A DNA stretch of 64,000 bases from Gnetum montanum (lineage: Eukaryota; Streptophyta; Gnetopsida; Gnetales; Gnetaceae): the NCBI GenBank assembly GCA_015680685.1, contig MNCI01001925.1, positions 1 to 64,000 on the forward strand. The letters are read 5' to 3'. Both the position numbers and the translations under genes were made by a program. Each line of letters starts with the position of its first letter. Within the stretch, counting starts at the first letter, position 1. Of this stretch, positions 1-12,130 are shown in pieces. The notes under the pieces were generated by a model, which saw only the letters and a program-made list of their open reading frames with translations, made no database searches and was not told the DNA's origin.

Positions 1-197
1 AAAACGTGTTGAGCCATGGAAGGCTTCTTTTTGAAACACTAGTTATAGGAAATGGTAAGGTAAGTTGCGAAAACCCTGCAACTGCCTGAAAATATTATGT
101 GTAGTGTGCACCGTGGGGTTTTGTGATGACGTTGAAGGCACGTAAACCTGAAACAGAAACCCGAAACTAAAGATTTCACTACTGGAATTTAAAGAAC

Positions 198-291
198 TGG
201 TATCGCAAAGCTCTGATGGGCAGCAACAACCTTAGGGGGTCCTNTTGGTATCGCAAAGCTCTGATGGGCAGCAACAACCTTAGGGGGTCCT
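198..291. repeat. 46-bp duplication around a single N (assembly scar)
   Basis: The 46 bases at 198-243 recur identically at 246-291, separated by one N at 244. Identical flanks around a lone N are what an assembler leaves when two overlapping contig ends are joined without merging the overlap. The duplication is therefore probably not biological, and the open frame through it should not be trusted. Confidence 0.8.
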
Positions 292-745
292 CCTGCTGCG
301 GTAAAGCTTTCTTTTCATTCTTATTATCGCGTTTCATCCAAAAATCGTTCTCTGTTGAGCCACGTTCGTTCCTAAAAATCATTTTATGCTTCGCTGCTAT
401 CTTCCTTGTCCTTCGCCCATGCGTTGTGGAGCAAGGCCCTGGTGTTGACTCGTGCGGTGCAGAAACCAGTAGGGTTTGGTTACCCTACTCGCGCGGAGGT
501 CTTTGTGTTTCTATTTACAGAGGCGGCCAACACTGCTTATGGTTTGCCATTTTTTCGGACCTCCATAGACCCAAAAAAAAAATGAAATGTTGATGTCTGC
601 TTCTCTCTTTTCTTTTTCTGGAAATAGCTTCTTTGAGTTACGTGGCGCGGTGCTTAGCAACAGAATGAAGCTTCATCCGGTGCAGATCATAATCAGAGGG
701 CTCAGCACTAGGAACAAATCTCGGGCTCACGGTTCTCTGGGAATT

Positions 746-811
746 TTGATTTTCTGGAACGCGATGAATTTTTTTTATGTTCTATTGATTTTCTGGAACG
801 CGATGAATTTT
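746..811. repeat. Short tandem duplication, 39-bp period
   Basis: The 27-base segment at 746-772 (core TTTCTGGAACGCGATGAA) recurs at 785-811. No N lies between the copies, so this is more likely a genuine small duplication than the scar at 244. Confidence 0.75.
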
Positions 812-1240
812 GATTTTTGTATGTATTATTTTTTTTGGAAACGGGAACAGTTTATGTTACCTTCAACAATTTAAATGATAAATTTATAATCCAAAAGTAA
901 GGTGGAACAAAGACTCTGGAACGCTTTCCATCAAAATATGAATTGCAATATTTCTGTCTTGCTGAATTTGTGTTGCTGCAGAGGTTGCTTTCTAGAATAA
1001 AATGGATACAACACAAATTTTACTTAAGATGCCCTCTGATTTGTTATATCTTTATATCATATAAATGGTAAATTGGGCTTCTTTCATAATCCCACTATGT
1101 ATAGGAACACATTTTTTTTAAAAAAAATGCTACTTATTCTTTTTCCTCTCAAACCCAAATTTTAGCCACTTCTTCAAGAACTTTTAACCAATTTAACCTT
1201 ACTAGCCTGCTTCATGAAATGGCCAAATGTGCCAACAAGT

Positions 1241-2135
1241 TGATGAGTGGCTAGGTACCCGCTACACTCAACCATACGAATACGAGCGTTCACGCACGAT
1301 TTGGTTGAACTTCATAGATGGACTAGTTGTGGTGTCTAGATGATTACACATTGATCACAGTTTGCTATCTTCCCACCTGGACTAGTATTTTCTTTGCCAC
1401 GTATGGTTTAGTCTAGAGTGAGGTGTATGATGTGGTCCTAAACTAATGCTACTCCTAGAGGCAATGGAAAATAACTTTATTTTAAGCTAATAGGGAATGA
1501 GAAGAAAAATCTAAGGTAGCCTATATGCGATGAGCATCCGTACACATCTTGGACTTCATGTACTACTTCTGGGATTACCAAGTGCATGTTACTGAAACAC
1601 TCCTAGATACACTACTAGGATACCAAGTAGTCACACTTAAATGGTCATGATTATGCCATACTCATTCCATGTTTAATAATAGGGATAGTAAATGAAGGTA
1701 AAGAAGTATTAATTAAGAAAACAATAAATAATAATAATAGTCAAACACTTAAAACTAAGTGAATGCTGCAATGATGAAGTAATGTCGATCTTTATTGCTG
1801 GTCATGTGCATGTCTAAGTATGTCACACTCGAATAAAGGTTCCGTACAATTACAATCATCAAATTGCGGGCATGCAATGGGGAAAGGATTGAAATGAATT
1901 GAAATTGAAAAAAAAGACTCTACTTTAATACTAACTTACTAACTCCCCCCTTCCTATGTGCCTAAATGTGGTATTTATAGGCTTACACAGGAACCATGAT
2001 ATTGTGTATTTGATATCATTATCGAGGTTGCGATATTGCATACCCAATATCAAGGGTCTGATATCAAGGGTATGATATCAACACATGCTGATATCAAGGG
2101 TCTGATATCAGCACTTGACAAACTTTGATTCATCA
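1241..2135 (-). mobile_element. Isolated LTR of the TGATG...CATCA family
   Basis: The segment begins TGATGAGTGG and ends CATCA, the 5-bp inverted termini seen on the other LTRs of this window. It carries the same landmarks in reverse: a CACTCAACCATA block near the left end (LTR 3' end), a TATTTATAG box (reverse of CTATAAATA) at about 1971-1980, and about eight GATATC or near-GATATC motifs between 1995 and 2120. Its U3 end is closest to the LTR at 7694-8565. No gag follows, so a solo LTR left by LTR-LTR recombination is likely, although the flanking 5-mers (CAAGT and ATGGT) do not match as a target-site duplication. A truncated element is the alternative. Confidence 0.75.
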
Positions 2136-3734
2136 ATGGTCCTATAGTGTACTATGATCTAACATTTGCAACATCACAAGAATCTCCATTCGAGCCTCCT
2201 AATTAAGATTTTCTTGAAATACATGCAAGAAGGATTATAATACCTTCATAACAGAGGAAATCACCTTGGTGCCACTTGAAACAAGCTAGAAGGTGGAGCC
2301 CATGCTAGAACTACACTATTAAAACCAACAAAAATAAATGATTAACCAATCCATTAAAAAAGCATAATTGTTAACATAATTATCAACCAAACCATTAACA
2401 TTATTGTTAATGCATTAATCTACCATTAACCATGATTTTTCTACTTTTGGATTTAACCATGAGGATTCCAACATCAGGCGTTTGATAAAACTATATGGTT
2501 GATACCAATCTAACTAGCCATCAAGGATTGTTTTGTCTAATACCTTTCTTATCTAGGCCAAACCTCATGTATGACAATGCCTAACTATTGGGTAGAACCC
2601 TTAAGTAACATCAATTTCCAATTGTTTGGTTACATTATGTCTATTATCAACACTATAGCTTTCCTTAGTCCTAGCTCCTCATCACCATCCAAAAAGCAAG
2701 GTTGATACTAACTGTAAAATAAGGATTGATCATGAAATACCAACCACCCCATCATTTGCTTGTGTTGCAAATCATGTTTAATGCATTTCAATTATTTTAC
2801 CAAGCTTTTGAACATGTTGAACATGCCCATACACCTCTAAAATGTCCTCTTGTCATCAAAAGAAGAAGGTGCCACAAGAGAAAAATAAGCATGATGTGCA
2901 AAATGAAAAGTCATAAAACCAACAAATTATGGATTGATCATCAAACTAGGGTTAGATCAACAACATATATGGTATGCCTAGAGCATCAAACCATCACAAG
3001 GAAAAGTAAATACAAAAAGGTAGCCCACTTATCAAAATTAATACAATCAAAAATATCTCCTCTACCTTAAAAAATAAGTAAGAATAGGTTTGCATTTGAA
3101 AATTGTCAAGAGATCTGCCAATCACCCCTAGAAGAGAGTGCAAAATGTTTGGTGATGCTAAGCAAGCTAACGTTACCAAGTATTTATAAGTACAAAAGGT
3201 AAGATATAAACAATTCCAAGAAGAAATAACTAATAATTATTTTCTAAAAATAAGATAACATATATCCACATATGACCCCATTGGTCAACCAATAGGTTAA
3301 AGTCTCTAAGAGAGTACTATAATGAGTCTCATTCCCAAAAATGGTTTCCAAGATAAAATAAAAGGATAATTATAATAAACCCAAAATATTTGATTAACAT
3401 GTCTCATAACCATATTCTTACATTATTTCAAAATCAAGTAATATAAAAATATAATTTAAATAAAATATAAAAAATACTAATAATCCTTTCAATATGTCCT
3501 TACAAGAGGTTCTAAGCATTAGTAAATGCTGAGAAATGATAATCAAGAAAAGAAATATAAACAAATATTATTTCTAAATATGTAATAAGAGCATGGTCCA
3601 AGGTCAAAACCTTAAGAAACATAATATCAAGATATCATAAAACATGTAAGGGTTCTTGGAACCGTGAAATAATTGTAATATAGGTTGGTTTGGTAACCTT
3701 ATGTCATAGGTTAGATTCTACTAGGTAGCATTGA
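2136..3734. other. AT-rich intergenic DNA, no gene seen
   Basis: Between 2330 and 2460 the motif ATTAACCA and variants recur loosely. A 114-codon plus frame at 2726-3070 has no recognisable domain and looks like chance. Nothing else stands out. Confidence 0.5.
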
Positions 3735-3789
3735 GTTATAAAATTTTATAAATCTTAGGGTGTATCTATGTTTCACTAATTTTGGGTTC

Positions 3790-3945
3790 CAACACCTCTC
3801 AATTAGAACTTTATAACTCAATATTGCCAACAAAATTGAACCCATAATTTGGAGCTTTTAAATAAAAAATATTACTACTAGACTAATACTTTAGTGTTAT
3901 TATTAAAAAAAAATTTCAAAAAACATGCCCATAGCTAGATTCAAG
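3790..3945 (-). mobile_element. tRNA-headed SINE-like copy 1
   Basis: Read on the minus strand, this segment has a pol III A-box-like sequence (TTAGTCTAGTAGTAA, plus positions 3872-3886) and, 44 bases on, a B-box-like GGTTCAATTTT (3832-3842), the spacing of a tRNA-derived promoter. The same layout, with shared flanking words such as ATGGGTT and GAGTTA...AGTTCTAAT, occurs at 6475-6610. Two decayed copies with both boxes suggest a SINE family. The 3' end and poly(A) tail are not clear. Confidence 0.5.
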
Positions 3946-4560
3946 TAAAAGATCATCATCATCATCATCATCCTATAGTGCTAAATGAATGTAAAGATAA
4001 ACACCAAAATAATAGAAAAAAGCTAGACTTGTTTAAAACCTATGCTTTGGAGATTCATGAATCCCATAAAATTTTTATGAACCTTATGTTTCCAAAGTGG
4101 GAGAAGCACGTAAGATTCTTTTGGAAACTTTTAATTTATTTTAAATTAAAAATAATGTTTAATAGTAGTAAAATGTGAAAAAAATTAAAAATATTTTATT
4201 TAAATATTTTATTATTTTGTAATTCATGTCCCCACATGTGAACTCATCCCAATCTTTGAATATGCTTACGTACCCAAAAGCGAATTGAATAGCATATCCT
4301 CGATTCTTCAGTTCCAAAAATCGGGTTCATTTAATGCATAGTTTAAAATCATTGATTAAGTAAAATATATCATCCTATTGTCCAAACAAAATAGGTTGGC
4401 TAAATGAATGTAAAGATAAACACCAAAACAATAGAAACAATCAAGACTTGTTTAAAACCAACGAGCATGGCCATAGCTGGATTAAGTAAAATATATGAAA
4501 AGATAAATGTAAAGATAAACATTAAACAACAAAACAATAGAAACAAGCACCAAATTAAAC
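3921..4560. repeat. Direct repeats upstream of the dirigent gene
   Basis: The segment around 3978-4033 (core AATGTAAAGATAAACACC) recurs at 4402-4457 and partly at 4505-4552. The preceding words (CATAGCTAGATTCAAGTAAA near 3930) also return near 4470. An (ATC)n microsatellite sits at 3952-3972. The region looks like a rearranged repeat pair of unknown family. The frame 3978-4178 is not judged a gene. Confidence 0.6.
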
Positions 4561-4714
4561 GGTAAAGACATCAGCTTGTTTTGCGTGTGAAAATGCACGA
4601 GTCCTCGGGAATGTCCAAATTTAACAATGCAGGAACCAAATCATGATCGTGTCATGAGGCAAAATATTTCCGTTAATTACGTGCGTGTAAAAGTCCAGCC
4701 ATCTGAGATTTTGG

Positions 4715-4722
4715 TATAAATA
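4715..4722 (+). promoter_or_regulatory. TATA box of the dirigent-like gene
   Basis: TATAAATA lies 84 bases before the ATG at 4806. A start site about 30 bases downstream would give a 5' leader of roughly 55-60 bases, normal for a plant gene. No other box was assigned. Confidence 0.65.
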
Positions 4723-4805
4723 CTGTTCATGGCATACCAGAAACAAAACAGAAAATCAAGGTCTTTCGCTACGCTACAGTCTGCAAAACGGCAAAACCAG
4801 AAGCA

Positions 4806-5348
4806 ATGGCGTCGAGGATTATCCTTCTTCAACTGTGCATGATTGCCATGGCTGCCTTTCACGTTGCAGAATCGCATCCAATTCTACATGCAAATCCGGA
4901 GTTGGTGAACATGACTGTTTACCTGCACGATATTGTGATTGGACCGAACAAGACGGCCATTAGAGTTGCAGGCACAAATTTCAGCTCTAATAATAACAAC
5001 GGCGCTTTCAGTTTCTCCTTCGGTGATATCACAGTCATCGACGATCTGGTGACTCTGGGCCCTGAAAATACATCTGCTGTTGTGGGTCGAGCACAGGGGA
5101 TGTATATAAACTCCGCCTTTTCTACCACGGAGCCGAATCTTCATCTGAGCTTTTCGTTGGTGTTCCACATGAAAAAATATAATGGCAGCACTCTGCAGAT
5201 CGAGGGTGCTGATCGCGTTAATTTGGCTGAGAGGGATGTGGCAATTGTGGGTGGCACTGGTGGGTTTCGATTGGCCAGAGGAATTGCTACGTTCTCTACC
5301 ATTACACCTCAGCTTCTCAAAATCCGTCTCCAGTTTTACCACATGTGA
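4806..5348 (+). CDS. Dirigent-like secreted protein
   Basis: The protein has 180 residues, the usual length for the dirigent family, and no intron, which is also common for it. Dirigent proteins are extracellular beta-barrels that guide stereoselective coupling of phenoxy radicals in lignan and lignin chemistry. Residues 1-23 form a hydrophobic signal peptide ending near AES/HP. Family landmarks follow in order: MTVYLHD (36-42), GPENTSAVVGRAQGMY (85-100), KYNGSTLQIEGADR (124-137) and DVAIVGGTGGFRLARG (144-159). Five N-glycosylation sequons are visible (N35, N48, N58, N88, N126), which fits an apoplastic glycoprotein. The first ATG after a TATA box was taken as start. Unlike the surrounding repeats it has no internal stops, so it is under selection or recently active. 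The subfamily and coupled substrate cannot be decided from sequence alone. Confidence 0.93.
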   Translation: MASRIILLQLCMIAMAAFHVAESHPILHANPELVNMTVYLHDIVIGPNKTAIRVAGTNFSSNNNNGAFSFSFGDITVIDDLVTLGPENTSAVVGRAQGMYINSAFSTTEPNLHLSFSLVFHMKKYNGSTLQIEGADRVNLAERDVAIVGGTGGFRLARGIATFSTITPQLLKIRLQFYHM

Positions 5349-5500
5349 AGGAATTCTTCTCCATTCACAACTGCACTTGATTTTCCGGTTCTTCCTTTCT
5401 CCCTTTCAAGCTCTCTCTTCCTGATTCCCTAGCATCTTATTTTCAATTGAGGTACTCGAGCGTCATTATATTTTGTACCGCATTTCTAGTTACTTTCGGT

Positions 5501-5506
5501 AATAAA
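5501..5506 (+). terminator. Poly(A) signal of the dirigent-like gene
   Basis: AATAAA occurs about 150 bases after the stop codon and is followed by further AATAAAAT-type words to 5518. This is a plausible 3' end for the gene. Confidence 0.55.
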
Positions 5507-5620
5507 ATAATAAAATAATTTCACTATTCTCTGTTTATTTTTTATGTTGTTTATTTGTTCATTATTTGAAGTAATGGTAACGTACTTGTTTCTTTGTTTT
5601 TCAATCTGCTGCAAAAAGGT

Positions 5621-5809
5621 TAGGTTTTTTCTCATCTACCTATTAGGTTTTTTCTCATCTACCTATAATGTTAAGAATGGGCTTTAACCAGATTGAAAAA
5701 TCCTTTTACATAGGAAAATTATCACTAAGTTATAAAAATAGCATAGTCAAGATCCGAGTAAATCGGGCTAAAAATAGGATTTAATTTTCGGGCTAAAAAT
5801 AGGATTTAA
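5621..5809. repeat. Two short tandem duplications downstream of the gene
   Basis: A 23-base unit is repeated back to back at 5621-5643 and 5644-5666. A 21-base unit starting CGGGCTAAAAATAGG is repeated at 5764-5784 and 5789-5809. Both look like slippage products in non-coding DNA. Confidence 0.8.
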
Positions 5810-6474
5810 ATTAGAAAAAATAGTGAAAGATATGTACCGAAGTTGGCTGCTAACTTTTCTAATTTTTGACTTATTGAAATATAGAATTTTAATTCTCTGA
5901 ATTAGCCAAAAAAAGATGTTACTGTACATCCGAATTATATAGTGATTCCATTTTCCTGAGAATTGCAAACTATGCATTTAGGTTCTCAATCTTTATTAAA
6001 ATTTATAATTAGAATATGTGGATAGAGGGAAAGAGTGGTAGAAATGTTTTTGTTTTTTAACATTCTCAAATAAAAGGGTTGTGTCTTTCTAGTTATAAAT
6101 TTCAGTTAGATCCAAGTAAGAAATCATTAATCTGAAGAAGAATATTCGAGAGGAAGGGTTTGTGAGCACCAAATGGCTATGTTTGAAGTTTTAAAAATGA
6201 CTTGTGTTCTTGGCTTAATTCTAGGGTTAAAGAAAAAACTCTAAGTTGATTTCAATAAAAATATGGTAAATCTATACAATGTGTGTTTTCTTTCATTTTA
6301 ACTTTATTCAATAATAAGTGGTATTGTAATATTTTTTGTTATTTTTAAAGAATTATTAAAGTAGAATAATTAACAAAATTGAGATGAAATTAAATAGAAA
6401 ATAGTAAATTCATAACATTGTAGGCAAGAATTATCTTATAGAGAGCTTAAAAAATCATAGTAATGGGTATTAGA
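5810..6474. other. AT-rich intergenic DNA, no gene seen
   Basis: Short frames here have no recognisable domain and the base composition is low-complexity A/T. Nothing assigned. Confidence 0.5.
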
Positions 6475-6610
6475 ACCTTAAATTAACTCAGCATTGCTGA
6501 CTAGAGTGAAACCCATGACTTGGAACTTTTAAATTAAGAGCCTTACCACTAGGTTAATGCCTCATTATAATATTAAAAAAAATTAAAAAACCCTAGTCAT
6601 AGCTCCAACT
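6475..6610 (-). mobile_element. tRNA-headed SINE-like copy 2
   Basis: On the minus strand an A-box-like TTAACCTAGTGGTAAGG (6541-6557) is followed about 43 bases later by a decayed B box in ATGGGTTTCACTC (near 6503-6515). It aligns along its length with the copy at 3790-3945. The two copies have the same orientation and bracket the dirigent gene. Confidence 0.5.
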
Positions 6611-7693
6611 TCTAGCAAGCTTTTTACACTTACTAGTTATCAACAAAAATAATTAATTATGGTCAAATAGTGTTGGTCATATTTTATTTTGTATTTATTC
6701 TAAAGTAACTCAAACCATCATTTGAAGTGATAGTAAGATATGCATTTCTCTCTAGTTGTAATACCTATGTTGGAGCTTAGGCACAACCACATGAAAAGAG
6801 ATTAGGCTTTCACTCATATAGTAATCCTCTTAGATCCCACTTAGTAGGATGAATATTAAGCCTTTACAATATATAGTAGGTTCTTAAAGTTAAAATAAAT
6901 AATATACCTCCTAATCATCTCATTTATTTGTTTTAAAACATTATGGCTAAGAGTAACCTTTACATCTTAAAATTTGCTAATCCAATTTCTCTTATGCAAT
7001 TATAGAACTTGTTCATAGGAATGACCTTAGCTAGCTTATTGCTAAATTTTCTAATGTAAAATTCCTATCCACAAAAATTCTTTCTTTTTCAATAAGATCT
7101 TAAAGTAAAATGATATGCTTTGTTCTTGCATAAGGCTTAGATTCTTTGACAAGAAGAATGCACTTTGTTTAACACAAAATGAAATGTCTTTTTCGTTTTG
7201 CCCTTTTCCAATGTCATTGACTAATAATTGTAACCAAATGACTTCCTCACATATTTGATAAGTTGTCACATATCAAGCCTTAATACTTGATAGTGTAATG
7301 CAGCTTTATCTCTTATTAATCCAACTAGCATTACTTATGTTTATTTTAAAAGTAAATTCCCATATTCCTTAATTTGCATCAACAAAACCATGCAATCCAA
7401 AATAACTTTCTTCATCATAGATGGCAACATTAGCCATAACTTAAAAGGTAGAATAAATCATTACATATGAGAGACTTCAACAATATTAACATAGGAAATT
7501 TACTTATTATCTCTATTTTTTCTTCATTTGTTTTTGGGCATCACTCCATAGATAATTTCATGCCGATAAGAATTTGAGTGTTTATAGGTTTATAATCTTA
7601 CATAGTAAATTTTTCTAAAATTTTATGATCATATGAAAATGGACTAAGTTAAAACTCTTTGTTGTGTCTATCCCTTTTATTTTTCATATGTAA
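6611..7693. other. Intergenic DNA, no gene seen
   Basis: No coding region or repeat family was recognised. The minus frame 7051-7269 has no domain signal. Confidence 0.5.
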
Positions 7694-8565
7694 TGATGAA
7701 CATTAGTACGTCCCACACTCAACCATACAACTTTGTAAGTATCACAAACCACATCATAATTTTTGAATGGAATAGGTTTAATGTTTAGCATAGTTATAGT
7801 GATAATAGGTCACTACCTTTTGAGTCACACCCATAGTGAGCTCAAATCATATAATTAAGTATGGTTGAGACATATAATTTTAGAAAATTACTAAAAATAA
7901 AGATAATCTAAATTAAACTAACTATTAATGCAAGAAATATAAAATCTTGTATTAGCCTAAGCTAATGCATGTCTTCTTCATCAACCTTCCAACATGTTCT
8001 CGGATACATGTATTAAATGCTAGGCTACTAAGTCAACTAACTATAGAGTAAACCAAGTTAGCTAGTTATTAGGATTATTAAATTAATTTATATTTAATGT
8101 TCAATGTTTTGGCATACTCATTCCACCACAACTAATGTGCTTAAACATTATGCTAATTAATAATAATAAATTATAGTAGAGTAAAATGCAAATAAAGTAA
8201 GTCTATGTTAAGTCAAAGTGTTATAATATAATGAAATTAATCTATCTTTAATTCCATTCATAGGCATATTCAAACATACTCACTTGAACAAAGAATTTGG
8301 ATAATTAACCTAATCACACATTATGGGTACTCATTGATTGTTACATATTCCATAAACAAACTACAAGAATTTGACACCTTTTAACTAAAATCAATGATTT
8401 TTTCCATTGTGGCTCTTGTATATATAGGCAAAAAGTTATGATTATGTTAGTGATGTGTTAACACATCATTATTAAAAATAAATTTTCAACTTTATACACA
8501 TTGACAAAGTTGATTAAAAACATTGTGAGGTCAATGACAACTTGACAAGACTAACTGATTCAATG
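7694..8565 (-). mobile_element. 3' LTR of relic element E
   Basis: The left end TGATGAACATTAGTACGTCC continues into CCCACACTCAACCATACAA, matching the LTR 3' end of elements C and A and the isolated LTR at 1241. A TATATATAGG-type box lies near 8420-8430. The right end is decayed (about 8557-8565) but shares AATCA and TTGTCAAGT words with the U3 start of the isolated LTR. It sits on the 3' side of the minus-strand ORF2 relic that follows, where a 3' LTR belongs. Confidence 0.55.
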
Positions 8566-8689
8566 TGTTCTATGACATAATTTAGAGTAGTTATGCAACT
8601 ACAATGAGTTACGAAACTTAAAGAATAACAATATTAATAATTGAACAAGAGGAATTTTCAAGGTGCAATTGGTATCTTCATATTCTAAG

Positions 8690-10780
8690 CACATTAGTTC
8701 TTTGTCCTTTTTAATGATAACCTAGTGGATAGAGTGGAGATTTTATTCATGAATTTTGGAATCCCTTCTCTTACAAGAATGTTGTGTAATCTCCTCAAGT
8801 ATAGGGACCTTCCATGAACAAGTCCATGTAGGAAATAATTTATTAGATTTGACAAACCAAGAAATGAATAATAAACATTCATGCTCCAAAGATACAAGGT
8901 GTTACTCGTATTGGTTGAGGTCATTGAGTCACTTGACTAGATTCTCTACTACATTCCTCTACTTAGTGAACTGATTCTTAGAAACTTCTTTCTCTACTTG
9001 CTCATTTTACATAATCTACTTTATGTGCTCATGTTTTTATTCCTCATTCTCATACATTAAGTGGATATGGAAATGACTTTTCTCTAGCTCTATTATGGCC
9101 TTCTTGTCATGGTGCAAGTAAGATTAGTGTAGTTCAAGATAGTGTACTTAATGTACTTTTTGAAATCTTCAATGATGAATTCCCTTTTCTTGGTTTTAGC
9201 ATCCTTAGGTTCCTCTATCACTTAATAGATGGATTGGATTACTTTTTGTGTGAGTGTTGAAAGGGATTTATGCCATGAGAAACTCAAAATGGTTTTCCAA
9301 GTTCTATAGCTTATTCTTGTTAATTTCTTTATGTTTTCCAACATAGTCTCTGTAATGATTTTTTAGCAACTCCATTGTTTGAGCCTTTTGTTTCCAAGAA
9401 GCAATCTCCACAATAGATTGTTGTTGGCCTGTGCACCTCAAGAGTTGAAATATTTTTATTATTAGTAGTTATTTTGGCTATTTTCATGTTAGCATGTGAT
9501 TTCTCTTGTTTGATCAACTAGGATGCCCTTTATAGGAATCCCTCTTCTTTTAGGTTTTTTCTTCTTAAATTATCATACTTTATCCATGAAGTCCTAAACT
9601 TGTTCCTTAGGTTTGATGATTCTCTTATTGAGGCCATATGCCACTACCTCTACCCTGAACTCATTAAGGTTTTTCATTTCCTCTTCTCTTTATTAATTTC
9701 TATCATTAGCTACACACTTTTAATCTCATAGAATTCCTTGACATGGTATGGAATAATGTGCTAGCTAGGTCTCTCGAGTTAAGTCTTTAGCTTCACTAAT
9801 TTGTACTTTAATTTTATAAACTACAATCGATATATTTGATTTAGGGTTTTTACAATTATGAGCTTTCCTTTTATGTAGAGAAATTCAAATTATAATGTAA
9901 AGATATCTCCTAGAACCTCAAATGTTTCAAAGAAAATTTTCCTTGCAGTCATAACTCTTTGAAGAACTTTTTCATGATATGCTACATTTAGCTTTGTAAA
10001 TATGTTTGTTACTTCTTTTGATTGGTCTATTATCCATCACATATTAGAAGATGTTGCAATATAGTATTTAGACTCTAAATCAATGATGGGCATCACAGGT
10101 ATGTTAAATTCATTATTTAGAAAGTTATCTACCACATTTTTATATTTTAATGTCATTCATGTAGTAGAACCATCACAATTACAATACTTTCCTTCTCAAG
10201 AACCATTCTAAATGATGCTACCTGACCTAAAATCTAGGCTAATCCTCAAAAATAAAAAATAAAAAATTCTATATTAATCTATCTAGGTGTCCTTGTATAG
10301 TTAAATACAAGTCTAGAAGTTTCTTGATCCTATCTAAATCCTCTAATGGTTTGTCTCTCCATTTTAACTTTAAGTATTTGTAAATGATATATGTTATAAG
10401 TGCATATAGGTTCTCGAGTACTAGATCCTACACTAGTTGTGAGCACCTAAGAAGTTGTTGCTAGCTTCTGCATTGTTGCTACATGTGAACCTATGATGAT
10501 TTGAATTTGTTATGCTACTCTTCTTTCTCTTTCTCTTTAAGAAGAATTCCTTTATGGGCAATGACTGGTTTCATTATTTCAACATATAATGCATTGCTTG
10601 CTCTTTGCCTACCATTTTTTGCATATCTTATAATCCCTACTTGTGCACACAACTTTTTTATTACATAGGAAAAATGATATGTTTTATTCCCAATGCTCTT
10701 CTTGAAGAAGTAGTGTATTATCTCTATGTGCAATAAATGTGATAACATGACAATTATCGTATCTTTAGCACCATCATACT
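8690..10780 (-). pseudogene. Decayed ORF2 (coiled-coil protein) of element E
   Basis: Translation of the minus strand recovers both ends of the ORF2 seen in elements A and D, broken by many stops and shifts. Near 10775-10515 a segment ending in SYVIKKLCAQVGI matches the PFPYLIRKLCRRAGI block of A ORF2. Near 9470-9100 a charged helical segment matches the coiled coil. Near 8890-8760 the string SWFVKSNKLFPTWTCSWKVP matches WYVKANQMFPQLPCSWEVP of A. This is therefore a fourth, older copy of the same ORF in opposite orientation. Its upstream part is missing, cut off where the gypsy relic starts at about 10785. Confidence 0.7.
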
Positions 10781-10784
10781 ACTT

Positions 10785-12130
10785 TCCTAGAAGGAAGAAA
10801 TAACACTAGTCTTTACTAAGGGAGTTAAGCGAAAATTGCAAATTTTAACATCAGTGAGGATATGGATGAAGTTTTTTTCTTCTTCAATGTTGAGGATCCT
10901 TGTGAGTATTGTTATGATCCTCATAACTCACAATGCTACATAATCATGGTTTACATGATTAGTGAGATGGCATGAGCTAGGATGCCTTTGAATCCTAGGT
11001 TTATCAAGATGTAAATGAGATGACTTCTTATCTAAGCTAATCATATTATCCTATAGGTACATACCTATAGCCTATGTAATAGAATGAATAGAGGCATATT
11101 CCAATCTTTGGGATGCTACTTCATGTACTCTTCTTGCTCTTATGTAATAGTAGACGATGCCTCCTATAAATCCATACTTTTAAGGTGTTCAAGAAAGTAC
11201 TTACTAGTTTCCTTAGCTGTGTCCATAGGAGTACCTTTCTCCATCAAGTATTCCTACTCAACAAGATCCCTAAAAAATAATAACAATTGTAACATCTTAT
11301 GCTTCCTAGTCCCATGTAAGAAGGGATTCCTAGTCAATCACAACTATAGTAAGCTAGGTTTTGTAACATTGCCTGTTATTTTAATCTTTCTTTGATGTAC
11401 ACTACTAGGAAATATTATTAAACACCTATTGATTCAGTTGCAAATGGAGGCATGAAGTCCCATTAATGTAAATTCTATCTTGAGCATTGATGTGGATATC
11501 ATGGAGCTAGAACTACATCATTCTCTTCATCTTGAAAAGAGAATAATACTTCAAAAAAGATAGGGATCAATATTGAAGAGGTTTCCATGCTATTTCCTAA
11601 GCATTGCCAAAGTGAATTACCTACCTCAAGAATAAGCTCTTCAATGATATATGGCAACTCCAACAAGATGTTATTTGAAAAGAACACTATTATCATTATT
11701 TTCATGTTCAAGAAAACTATGTGGGTGGTCAAGGAAGGATATTTATTTGAAATGTGATCAAATACAAGTAGCTCCATGGTTGAACTTCAAATTTGTGAGA
11801 AGGGTCATTAGCTCTTTGTGAATCTAGTTCGAGAGTTAATATCATCTCAATGTAGCAATACCTTAATTAGGAGTTCTCTCCTCTTGAAAGTACTGATATT
11901 CATCTAGAGATAGTGGATCAATCTTACACCTATCATGTGGGATAGGTGAATAATATGATGATAACCTTGGTGGACTAGTTGTATCCAACTATTTTCTTGG
12001 TGATCAAACTATAAAGATAAGATGGAAGATGATCTTCTTGTCATTATGGGAAGAGCTTAATTGAGAAACATTGATGCCAAGATAGTTCTCAAAGCCTTCA
12101 TCTTAAAATTGGTAGAAAGGATTATACTAG
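10785..12130 (+). pseudogene. Ty3/gypsy relic: gag C-terminus and protease
   Basis: The fragment starts inside gag. The codons at 10901-10936 give a C-X2-C-X3-H-X3-C box, a close relative of the short Cys/His box in elements A, C and D. A protease-like segment follows, with the second conserved block (DDLLVIMGRA...LRNIDAK) near 12025-12085. All frames are interrupted. The junction to the minus-strand ORF2 relic at about 10785 marks a truncation or insertion boundary. Confidence 0.6.

Larger units (their letters stand above)
1..900. other. Unassigned CpG-richer stretch, no gene recognised
   Basis: This stretch is visibly richer in GC and in intact CpG than the following kilobases, which is how genic or young DNA looks here. 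Open frames exist on the plus strand (216-593 and 587-874), but the first crosses an assembly scar at 244 and the second ends in low-complexity T-rich sequence. Neither shows a domain I recognise. A non-coding first exon or promoter of a gene lying to the left is possible, but nothing in the sequence proves it. Confidence 0.3.

Noticed and set aside
1200-1240. Decayed primer binding site beside the isolated LTR at 1241
   Set aside because: GGCCAAATGTGCCAA resembles the reversed tRNA-Asp site only weakly, and no gag follows; chance cannot be excluded.
2726-3070. 114-codon plus-strand frame as a possible gene
   Set aside because: No domain, no promoter or codon signal, and composition typical of AT-rich intergenic DNA.
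3952-3972. (ATC)n run as a CRISPR-like or functional array
   Set aside because: Plain trinucleotide microsatellite with no spacers.
4884-5342. 152-codon minus frame opposite the dirigent gene
   Set aside because: It is a mirror frame of the well-supported dirigent coding region.
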